From positions 372,001 through 436,000 of the forward strand of contig NZ_FNOI01000002.1 of assembly GCF_900107015.1 (NCBI RefSeq): a DNA stretch of 64,000 nt, given 5' to 3'. Positions 15,783 through 22,369 of this stretch are shown here, in pieces. Position numbers and translations under genes: made by a program. This DNA is from Litoreibacter albidus (lineage in GTDB: Bacteria; Pseudomonadota; Alphaproteobacteria; Rhodobacterales; Rhodobacteraceae). The notes below the pieces were generated by a model, which did no database searches, was not told the origin of the DNA, and saw only the letters and a program-made list of their open reading frames with translations. Every line of letters starts with the position of its first letter. Position 1 is the stretch's first letter.

Positions 15783-18700
15783 AGCGCGACGCAGCCACGG
15801 CGGCGCAGGTCGCAGCCGCTGATCCCAAGGCCTCCACATGGTTGGCGGCGAATGCGGGATCGGGCAAAACGCGGGTGCTGACCGACCGCGTGGCCCGCCT
15901 GTTGTTGGACGGGGTGCCGCCGCAGCGCATTTTGTGCCTGACCTATACCAAGGCCGCCGCCTCGGAGATGCAAAACCGCCTGTTCCAGCGGCTTGGCGAT
16001 TGGGCGATGATGCCCGACAGCAAGCTGCGCGACAGCCTGACGGCCTTGGGCGCATCAGAGATCGCGCCGCAGGTTCTGGCCGACGCACGGCGGCTGTTTG
16101 CCAAGGCGATCGAGACGCCAGGCGGGTTGAAAATCCAGACCATCCACTCGTTCTGCGCGTCACTTTTGCGCCGCTTCCCGTTGGAGGCTGGGGTGTCGCC
16201 GGCCTTTGCGGAAATGGACGACCGCGCCGCCAAAGCCCTGCGCGAAGACGTGATGGAGGAGGTCGCCTTACACGCGCCTAACGCCATGGCCGCTTTCGCA
16301 CAGCACTTCAGCGGTGCGGAGATGGACGGATTTTTGCAGGAGCTTTTGGGCCGCAAAGAGCTGTTCGCCGACGCGTTGAGCGACGACGCCCTGAAGGCCG
16401 CGGGCGGGCTGGACGCGAGCATATCGGAAGACGTTATTTTGCAATCCGTATTCCACGGCGGTGAGGCGGAATTACTGCGCGACGTCGGCGCAGTCTTGCA
16501 AGGCTGCACAGGCAAATCGGACGTGCAATTGGGGCAAAGTCTGTCGCTGCTGGATTGCACGGCGCCAAGCCTCGCACTGTTGGCACAGTTTGAAAAACTG
16601 TTCCTTGGGGCGTCCGGCAAGTCGGCGGGGTTGCCCAAGGGCTACCCCCCGACGAAAGGCGCGAAAGAGGCGCTTGGCGCCTTGTTAGACCCTTTTGACG
16701 CACTGCGTATGCGCGTGTCGGAAGCCCGTCCGTTACGACTGGCCCTCTCCGCGCACGCCAAAAACGCGGCGCTGCACCGGTTTGCGCAGGCCTACCTGCC
16801 GCGCCTAGAGGCGCATAAACAGGGCCGCGCGTGGCTGGACTTTGACGACCTGATATTGAAAGCCCGCGCCTTGCTGACCGACCCCAGCGTTGCGGCGTGG
16901 GTGTTGTTCCGTTTGGACGGCGGCATTGACCACATCTTGGTTGACGAAGCCCAAGACACCGCACCGCGTCAGTGGGATGTGGTGCGCCTGTTGGCGCAGG
17001 AATTCACCGCAGGCCAAGGCGCGCGCGCCGACACGGAGCGCACCATCTTCGTGGTGGGGGACCAAAAGCAGTCGATTTACTCATTCCAAGGCGCAGACCC
17101 TGACGCCTTTGAAGCGATGCGCGCCCACTTCGACGAGGCGCTATCTGCCATTGGCCATCCGCTGAAACGGCAGGATTTGCTGCATTCGTTCCGGTCCTCC
17201 AAGGCGGTGCTGGATCTGGTTGACGCCAGCTTTACCGGCGACCTGAAGCGCGGCATGGGCGACCGTGTGGAGCACGTCGCGTTCAAGCAAGACCTGCCTG
17301 GCCGTGTGGACCTATGGGACTGGATCGAGGAGACCGAGAAGGCCGACAACAAAGACTGGTTCGATCCGGTTGATACGGTGGGCGACGACCACCATTCGGT
17401 CATTCTGGCGCGACAGATCGCGGCCACGATCAAGGACCGACTGCTGCATGGGCAGATCACCGAAGTGAAGCGCGTAGACGGGCGAGACGAGCAGGTGACG
17501 CGCCGGATCGAGGCGGGGGATTTCCTGATCCTTGTGCAGCGCAGATCGACGCTATTTCACGAGATCATTCGCGCCTGCAAAGACTTGGGCCTGCCCATGG
17601 CGGGCGCGGACAGGCTGCGGATCGGGGCGGAACTCGGGGTGAAAGACCTCACCGCGTTGATGCGGTATCTGGCGACGCCGGAGGATGATTTGTCGCTTGC
17701 GGCGGTCCTGCGCTCACCGCTGTGCGGATTGTCGGAGGCGGAGCTGTTTGATCTGGCCCATGGGCGCGAGAAATATCTGCGCGGGGCGCTGGAACGTCAG
17801 AAAGCGCGGTTCAAGCCGATCTATGACATGCTGCGCGACCTGCGCGACAACGCCGACTACCTGCGGCCCTATGATCTGTTGGAACGCGCCCTGACCCATC
17901 ACGACGGGCGCAACAAATTGCTGTCGCGCCTTGGTGTGGAGGCGGACGAAGGCATCGCCGCCTTGCTGGATCAGGCGATGGCTTATGAGCGGGCGGACAT
18001 CCCGTCGCTGACGGGGTTTCTGGAATGGCTCGCGCGTGATGAGGTCACGATCAAGCGCCAGATGGACAGCGCGGGCAACGCCATCCGCGTCATGACCGTG
18101 CACGGGGCCAAGGGGCTGGAAGCACCGATTGTGATCCTGCCGGACACCGGACAGGTGGCGAATTCCGTGCGCGACGACATCCTGAACCACGACGGCGTGG
18201 CTTTCTGGAAGGTCTCCGCCAAAGACATGCCGCAGGTGCAGGTGCAGCTAAGCGACGAGATCAAAGCCCGCCAACGCGAAGAACGGATGCGGCTGCTTTA
18301 CGTGGCGATGACGCGGGCGGAAAGCTGGCTGATCATTTGCGGCGCGGGCAAGCCCGCCAAGTTCGAGGACGGCGGCTGGTACGCGGTGGCGGAGGCCGGA
18401 ATGGCAGCCCTTGGGGCCGACGACGGGCGCGTCGCGCATCTGGACTGGCCGCAAGACCTCGGCCCGCGGGCGGCAGAAGCCGCAGTTGTGCGCGCGGCGT
18501 TGCCCGACTGGGTGCTGTCCAACGCGCCGCCGCCGCCCGCCACTTCGGAGCCTATGTCGCCGTCCAAGCTGAACGGGGCTAAGGCCCTGCCGGACCCAAG
18601 CGGCACCGCGCTGTCGGAAGAGGACGCAAAGCTGCGCGGCACGGTGCTGCATCGCTTGCTAGAGCACCTGCCCCACGCCGAAGACCCGATGGATCTGGCG

Positions 18701-19117
18701 AACCGTTTGGGCCGCTATGGCCCCTTTGAGGAGGATTTGTTCCCGCTGGCGCAACGCGTGGTCGACACGCCCGCGCTGGCCCACATCTTTGCCCGCGACG
18801 CGCTGGCGGAGGTCACCCTGACCGCCAAACTGCCGTCACTGGGCGGGCAATCCATGCTTGGCACCATCGACCGGCTGATCATCGGGCCGGACCGAATCCT
18901 CGCGGTGGATTTCAAGTCGAATGTGGTCGTCCCCGACACGCCGGAAAAAACGCCGTCCGGTATTTTGGCCCAGATGGGGGCCTATCTGGAAATGCTGGAG
19001 CAGCTCTATCCGGAAAAAACTGTAGAGGTAGCAATCCTTTGGACGCAATCGGCGCAGTTAATGCCCCTCCCACACGACATCGTGAGGTTGGCCCTAGGGG
19101 CTGCCCATACATCTTGA
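15779..19117 (+). CDS. addA: Double-strand break repair helicase AddA
   Basis: A 1112-residue UvrD/Rep-family helicase-nuclease and partner of AddB. Walker A is AANAGSGKTRVL (Lys30), motif II is ILVDEAQDTAPRQWD, motif III lies near VVGDQKQSIYSFQGADP, motif V/VI near VMTVHGAKGLEAPIV and RLLYVAMTRAE. The C-terminal nuclease has GTIDRLIIGPDRILAVDFKS with the catalytic Asp and Lys. It begins inside addB (ATGA) and ends 66 bases before trxA, which has its own likely promoter. Confidence 0.96.
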   Translation: MKRDAATAAQVAAADPKASTWLAANAGSGKTRVLTDRVARLLLDGVPPQRILCLTYTKAAASEMQNRLFQRLGDWAMMPDSKLRDSLTALGASEIAPQVLADARRLFAKAIETPGGLKIQTIHSFCASLLRRFPLEAGVSPAFAEMDDRAAKALREDVMEEVALHAPNAMAAFAQHFSGAEMDGFLQELLGRKELFADALSDDALKAAGGLDASISEDVILQSVFHGGEAELLRDVGAVLQGCTGKSDVQLGQSLSLLDCTAPSLALLAQFEKLFLGASGKSAGLPKGYPPTKGAKEALGALLDPFDALRMRVSEARPLRLALSAHAKNAALHRFAQAYLPRLEAHKQGRAWLDFDDLILKARALLTDPSVAAWVLFRLDGGIDHILVDEAQDTAPRQWDVVRLLAQEFTAGQGARADTERTIFVVGDQKQSIYSFQGADPDAFEAMRAHFDEALSAIGHPLKRQDLLHSFRSSKAVLDLVDASFTGDLKRGMGDRVEHVAFKQDLPGRVDLWDWIEETEKADNKDWFDPVDTVGDDHHSVILARQIAATIKDRLLHGQITEVKRVDGRDEQVTRRIEAGDFLILVQRRSTLFHEIIRACKDLGLPMAGADRLRIGAELGVKDLTALMRYLATPEDDLSLAAVLRSPLCGLSEAELFDLAHGREKYLRGALERQKARFKPIYDMLRDLRDNADYLRPYDLLERALTHHDGRNKLLSRLGVEADEGIAALLDQAMAYERADIPSLTGFLEWLARDEVTIKRQMDSAGNAIRVMTVHGAKGLEAPIVILPDTGQVANSVRDDILNHDGVAFWKVSAKDMPQVQVQLSDEIKARQREERMRLLYVAMTRAESWLIICGAGKPAKFEDGGWYAVAEAGMAALGADDGRVAHLDWPQDLGPRAAEAAVVRAALPDWVLSNAPPPPATSEPMSPSKLNGAKALPDPSGTALSEEDAKLRGTVLHRLLEHLPHAEDPMDLANRLGRYGPFEEDLFPLAQRVVDTPALAHIFARDALAEVTLTAKLPSLGGQSMLGTIDRLIIGPDRILAVDFKSNVVVPDTPEKTPSGILAQMGAYLEMLEQLYPEKTVEVAILWTQSAQLMPLPHDIVRLALGAAHTS

Positions 19118-19142
19118 CGCCACTGGCTGGGGTACCTAGGTT
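19114..19142 (+). promoter_or_regulatory. Probable sigma-70 promoter of trxA
   Basis: TTGACG (19114-19119) and TAGGTT (19137-19142) are 17 bases apart in the gap between addA and trxA. The start codon follows 41 bases later with GGAGG upstream of it. Confidence 0.45.
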
Positions 19143-19183
19143 CTGGTCAACGTCAATCACACACATTTTGGAGGGCTGAACAC

Positions 19184-19504
19184 ATGGCCACCGTCGCAGC
19201 AACTGATGCAACATTCGATGCCGAAGTCCGCAACTCGGACATTCCTGTCATGGTCGATTTCTGGGCCGAATGGTGCGGTCCTTGCAAACAAATCGGGCCA
19301 GCTCTGGAAGAGTTGTCTGCCGAATACGAAGGCAAGGTTAAGATCGTCAAAGTGAACATCGACGAAAACCCGAATGCCGCCGCCGCCGTCGGCGTGCGCT
19401 CCATTCCGGCCCTGTTCATGTTCAAAGACGGCGAAGTCGTCTCGAACAAAGTGGGCGCTGCCCCCAAGTCCGCCTTTGACGGCTGGATCAAAGAAACTAT
19501 CTAA
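19184..19504 (+). CDS. trxA: Thioredoxin
   Basis: A 106-residue thioredoxin, the general cytosolic disulfide reductant kept reduced by thioredoxin reductase. The active site WCGPCK has Cys31 and Cys34; the cis-Pro loop is [10 protein letters not shown]. Length and fold are those of classic Trx1. It follows addA by 66 bases, as in many alphaproteobacteria, but has its own promoter-like sequence and a strong terminator right behind it. Confidence 0.97.
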   Translation: MATVAATDATFDAEVRNSDIPVMVDFWAEWCGPCKQIGPALEELSAEYEGKVKIVKVNIDENPNAAAAVGVRSIPALFMFKDGEVVSNKVGAAPKSAFDGWIKETI

Positions 19505-19531
19505 GCTGTCGGTCACATCGACTGAACGAAG

Positions 19532-19553
19532 GGCGCATCCGTTTGGGTGCGCC
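19532..19553 (+). terminator. Strong intrinsic terminator of trxA
   Basis: GGCGCATCC pairs with GGGTGCGCC (one G-T pair) around a 4-base loop, followed by seven T. It lies 27 bases after the trxA stop codon. Confidence 0.88.
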
Positions 19554-19725
19554 TTTTTTTGTGGCTGGTTCAAGGTAGTTGGACGGCAGTTAGGAGCACA
19601 TACCTACTGAGTTTCTGCCTGATGACGAATGTCAACTTACCATGTCACAAGACGCAACTCTCCCATGCACCGGAATCCGTTGCCAGAAAACTACTGGTCA
19701 GTTCAAAAAGGGGGAAGCTAGCGGG

Positions 19726-19815
19726 TTACTTCTGGTCAAACCACTTGGCGATAAAGTGCCATATGGCACTCGCCAAGAGACTGCCCAGAAACCCGAGAAC
19801 GAGGGTTTCCAGCAT
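19726..19815 (-). CDS. 29-residue hydrophobic peptide, type I toxin-like
   Basis: The frame starts MLETLVLGFLGSLLASAIW and ends KWFDQK: a single membrane-length helix with small residues (Gly, Ser, Ala) on one face, then aromatic and charged residues. This is the design of Fst/Ldr-type type I toxins, although sequence identity to them is low. AGGA lies 7 bases before the ATG. The coding DNA contains a long near-perfect inverted repeat, so the message would fold tightly, another feature of such toxins. No homolog is known to me; it could also be a harmless small membrane protein or a chance frame. Confidence 0.4.
   Translation of the reverse strand: MLETLVLGFLGSLLASAIWHFIAKWFDQK
19744..19777. 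repeat. Long inverted repeat inside the 29-codon ORF
   Basis: The perfect 16-bp palindrome AGTGCCATATGGCACT (19755-19770) is flanked by CTTGGCG (19744-19750) and CGCCAAG (19771-19777), which also pair; only ATAA on one side is unpaired. It could form an mRNA hairpin or be a protein-binding dyad. Confidence 0.85.
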
Positions 19816-19853
19816 CAGCTATTCCTGTGCTTGAGAAGCGTTCATACAAACGC

Positions 19854-19882
19854 AAAAGACCCCACAGGAAAGACCTATGGGG
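19854..19882 (-). terminator. Terminator-like hairpin upstream of the 29-codon ORF
   Basis: On the minus strand CCCCATAGG pairs with CCTGTGGGG (one T-G pair) around TCTTT, followed by TCTTTT. It lies between the minus-strand promoter-like site and the small ORF, so it may end a short RNA of about 120 bases or act as a leader attenuator. Confidence 0.5.
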
Positions 19883-19940
19883 CTACGAAAAACCCCGCGT
19901 CCTGCACGTCAGCAGAAAGCGAGGTTATCTCTATACGGAA

Positions 19941-19977
19941 TGCCTAAAATGCGCGGTGCGCGTTAAAGCCTTAGGCA
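19941..19977. repeat. Inverted repeat at a predicted minus-strand transcript start
   Basis: TGCCTAA (19941-19947) and TTAGGCA (19971-19977) pair, and an inner GCGC-ggt-GCGC pairs too. The right arm lies 8 bases downstream of a minus-strand TATAAT, so a transcript would begin with this stem. Confidence 0.6.
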
Positions 19978-19984
19978 GTGCGAA

Positions 19985-20012
19985 ATTATACCTGTTGTGA
20001 CAGAACCATTAA
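19985..20012 (-). promoter_or_regulatory. Minus-strand sigma-70-like promoter
   Basis: On the minus strand TTAATG (20012-20007) is followed after 16 bases by a perfect TATAAT (19990-19985). A second minus-strand TATAAT lies at 20034-20029 without a clear -35 hexamer. Perfect -10 hexamers are rare in this GC-rich window. Confidence 0.45.
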
Positions 20013-20362
20013 GTTCCGTCTGTTCCCGATTATACCGTCAGGTGCGCCACGCGGCGGAGAAATCCTGCTCACTCGTGCAATTCGGTTAGGCGTATTTAGT
20101 CACCGCTAGAAGTACTCATTTTGTTCTACACCGTCAACCATTGATGCAAACACGAAAAAACCGCCAAAGTTGGAGTGGGCGCGTCTCTACCCATAAGTAG
20201 TTTTTCACCCTTTTGCGTTTCCGCGCAACCTCACGCATTGCAACAATCCAAGAACAGATTCCTCAAAGCGGCCACCCATCTCTCGCACTGCGAACGGCAA
20301 CTCTGCCCGCATAGCGGACCTCCAAAGCTACAGACGCGCGGTGGGTGTTGGGCCCAACGAAA

Positions 20363-20390
20363 AAGCCCGAACCGTTTCCGGTCCGGGCTT
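20363..20390 (-). terminator. Intrinsic terminator of amtB
   Basis: On the minus strand AAGCCCGGACCG pairs with CGGTTCGGGCTT around GAAA, with a following T run. It lies 25 bases past the amtB stop codon. Confidence 0.85.
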
Positions 20391-20414
20391 GGTCTTTGAG
20401 TGTTGGCTCGGAGC

Positions 20415-21749
20415 TTAGTTGGTGAACTCTGGATAGGCTTCCATGCCCAGCTCTGCCATGTCGAGGCCCATGACTTCCTCTTCCTCGGTCACACGGATAC
20501 CGACTGTGGATTTGAGGATGAACCAGATCACGCCGGAGACAACGAAGGTGAACACACCGACCACGAGGATTGAGTAGAGCTGCACCCCGAGGTTGGCCGC
20601 GCTGTTGGTGAAGACAACCGCGATTGTGCCCCAGATACCGGCGAAGAGGTGCACCGGAATGGCGCCGACCACGTCGTCGATTTTCAGCTTGTCGAGGAAC
20701 GGCACCGCGAAGACCACGATCACACCGCCCACCGCGCCGATCAGCGTTGCTGCACCCAAGGACGGGGTCAGCGGCTCTGCGGTGATGGACACCAGACCGG
20801 CAAGCGCGCCGTTGAGCACCATCGTCAGGTCGACCTTCTTATAGAGCAGCTGCGTCAGGATCAGTGCCGCAACCGCGCCACCGGCCGCAGCCGTGTTGGT
20901 GTTGGCAAAGATGCGGCTGATGTCGCCGACTTGACCCGCTGTGTTCATGTACAGCTGCGAGCCGCCGTTAAAGCCGAACCAACCGAGCCACAGGATGAAC
21001 GTCCCCAGCGTGGCCAATGGCAGGTTGGAGCCCATGAAGGGAACCGTGCGGCCTTCTTTGTATTTGCCCAGACGTGGCCCGAGGATCAGCGCGCCAGCCA
21101 ATGCGGCCCAGCCCCCGACAGAGTGCACAACTGTGGACCCCGCGAAGTCTTGGAAGTCGATCACGCCGTCGATGCCCGGAGCCAGAAATCCGCCGCCCCA
21201 TTTCCAAGAGGCTTGGATCGGGTAGATGAAGGCTGTGAGCACGATAACGAAGAACAAGAACGGCCACAGCTTGATGCGCTCTGCCAAGGTGCCGGACACG
21301 ATTGATGCCGTCGTGGCGCAGAACATCAGCTGGAAGAAGAAGTCAGCGCCGACGGACGAATAGGTCAGATCAGGCGTCGCACCTTCCATGCCAACGGGCT
21401 CCAAGCTAGCGGTCGAGAACGCGCCGAGGATGCCGTCGATGGTCCAACCGTCGCCTGGGTACATCAGGTTATAGCCGATCAGGTAGTAGGCAATCGCCGC
21501 GAGCGAGAACAACGCGATGTTCTTGGTCAGCTGCATGGCCACGTTTTTGGAGCGCACCAAACCGGCCTCCAGCATGGCGAAACCAGCCGCCATCCAGAAG
21601 ACGAGGAAGCCCGCCACAAGGAACATGAAGGTGTTAAAGATAAAGCCGACCTCGGAGGAGATCGGAAGGACCTCCGCGTCTTGGGCCAGACCCATCGTTG
21701 GCAACGCGGCAAGCGCGGCAACAACGGGCAGAGTTCTAGTGAGTTTCAT
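20415..21749 (-). CDS. amtB: Ammonium transporter
   Basis: A 444-residue Amt channel protein for ammonium uptake, with an N-terminal signal-like segment (MKLTRTLPVVAALAALPTMG) followed by eleven expected membrane helices. Family segments are clear: MQLTKNIALFSLAAIAYYL, the DFAGSTVVHSVGGWAALAGA signature and the LGTFILWLGWFGFNGGS pore helix. It lies 24 bases downstream of glnK on the same strand. GlnK blocks the channel from the cytosolic side when nitrogen is plentiful, and this pairing is nearly universal. A terminator follows. Confidence 0.97.
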   Translation of the reverse strand: MKLTRTLPVVAALAALPTMGLAQDAEVLPISSEVGFIFNTFMFLVAGFLVFWMAAGFAMLEAGLVRSKNVAMQLTKNIALFSLAAIAYYLIGYNLMYPGDGWTIDGILGAFSTASLEPVGMEGATPDLTYSSVGADFFFQLMFCATTASIVSGTLAERIKLWPFLFFVIVLTAFIYPIQASWKWGGGFLAPGIDGVIDFQDFAGSTVVHSVGGWAALAGALILGPRLGKYKEGRTVPFMGSNLPLATLGTFILWLGWFGFNGGSQLYMNTAGQVGDISRIFANTNTAAAGGAVAALILTQLLYKKVDLTMVLNGALAGLVSITAEPLTPSLGAATLIGAVGGVIVVFAVPFLDKLKIDDVVGAIPVHLFAGIWGTIAVVFTNSAANLGVQLYSILVVGVFTFVVSGVIWFILKSTVGIRVTEEEEVMGLDMAELGMEAYPEFTN

Positions 21750-21773
21750 TGGTCAATTCCCCTTTGCGACGCC

Positions 21774-22112
21774 TTACAGCGCATCTTCGTTTGTTTCGCC
21801 GGTGCGCACGCGGACGGCATGCGTCACGTCCAGCACCAGAATTTTGCCGTCGCCGATTTTGTCGGTCTTGGCGGTGGTGGCGATCGTCTCGACGACCTGA
21901 TCGGCCATCGCGGCGGACACCGCGATCTCCAGCTTCACCTTCGGCACAAAGTTCACGGCGTATTCAGCGCCGCGGTAAATTTCGGTGTGACCGGACTGCG
22001 AGCCAAAGCCCTTAATCTCTGTCACCATCATCCCGCGCACGCCGATGGCGGTCAGTGCTTCGCGGACCTCCTCCAGCTTGAACGGCTTGATTGCTGCAAT
22101 GATCAGTTTCAC
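21774..22112 (-). CDS. glnK: P-II nitrogen regulatory protein GlnK
   Basis: A 112-residue PII signalling protein. The T-loop Tyr51, the site of uridylylation by GlnD, lies in RGAEYAVNF; the nucleotide-binding and 2-oxoglutarate elements GFGSQSGHTEIYRG and TGETNEDAL are intact. The start is GTG at 22112 with AAGGGGA upstream, giving the usual family length; the longer ATG frame would add residues unlike any PII protein. It precedes amtB and is probably controlled by nitrogen status; the divergent gap holds a sigma-54-like element and AT-rich dyads. Confidence 0.96.
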   Translation of the reverse strand: MKLIIAAIKPFKLEEVREALTAIGVRGMMVTEIKGFGSQSGHTEIYRGAEYAVNFVPKVKLEIAVSAAMADQVVETIATTAKTDKIGDGKILVLDVTHAVRVRTGETNEDAL

Positions 22113-22145
22113 TGTCTTCCCCTTCGCTTCCGCCCCACAACCCGA

Positions 22146-22162
22146 GGCATGTCTGACGCCAG
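22146..22162 (-). promoter_or_regulatory. Sigma-54-like element upstream of glnK
   Basis: On the minus strand CTGGCGTCAGACATGCC has the GG-N10-GC spacing of -24/-12 promoters, and starts 50 bases before the GTG. The central bases fit the consensus only partly, and Rhodobacter NtrC can act with sigma-70, so this is tentative. Confidence 0.28.
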
Positions 22163-22369
22163 AACAGTCGTTAGAGCGGGCCACAGCAACGGAAGCGGCC
22201 CTGTTTTTGAGCGAATTGCTGCCTTGCGGCATTATTTTTTGCACAATTTTTAGCCGTTGCTACATTATTGAGCAAAATTGAGACCGATGGTGACGAGACT
22301 CCCCCTCCACATCCGGATCGTCCCGACCTATATTGAGGGGAACAAAAAGCAGCTTTGAAGCGCAGGTAC

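Larger units (their letters stand above)
19563..20357. other. Gene-poor, less GC-rich interval with small-RNA/peptide signals
   Basis: About 800 bases between the trxA terminator and the amt terminator have no long, convincing gene and are visibly less GC-rich than the flanks. On the minus strand it holds, in order, a promoter-like pair of hexamers, an inverted repeat at the expected transcript start, a hairpin with a T-rich tail, and a 29-codon hydrophobic ORF preceded by AGGA. Longer plus-strand frames here (for example 19642-19947) have odd composition and no ribosome site, and are not called. Confidence 0.6.

Noticed and set aside
19642-19947. A 101-codon plus-strand frame in the trxA-amtB gap
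   Set aside because: No ribosome site, unusual composition, and it runs antisense across hairpins and the 29-codon ORF.
20205-20312. A 35-codon minus-strand frame after GGAGG
   Set aside because: The ribosome site is good, but it lies behind the amtB terminator, has no promoter of its own that I can see, and the peptide resembles nothing known.
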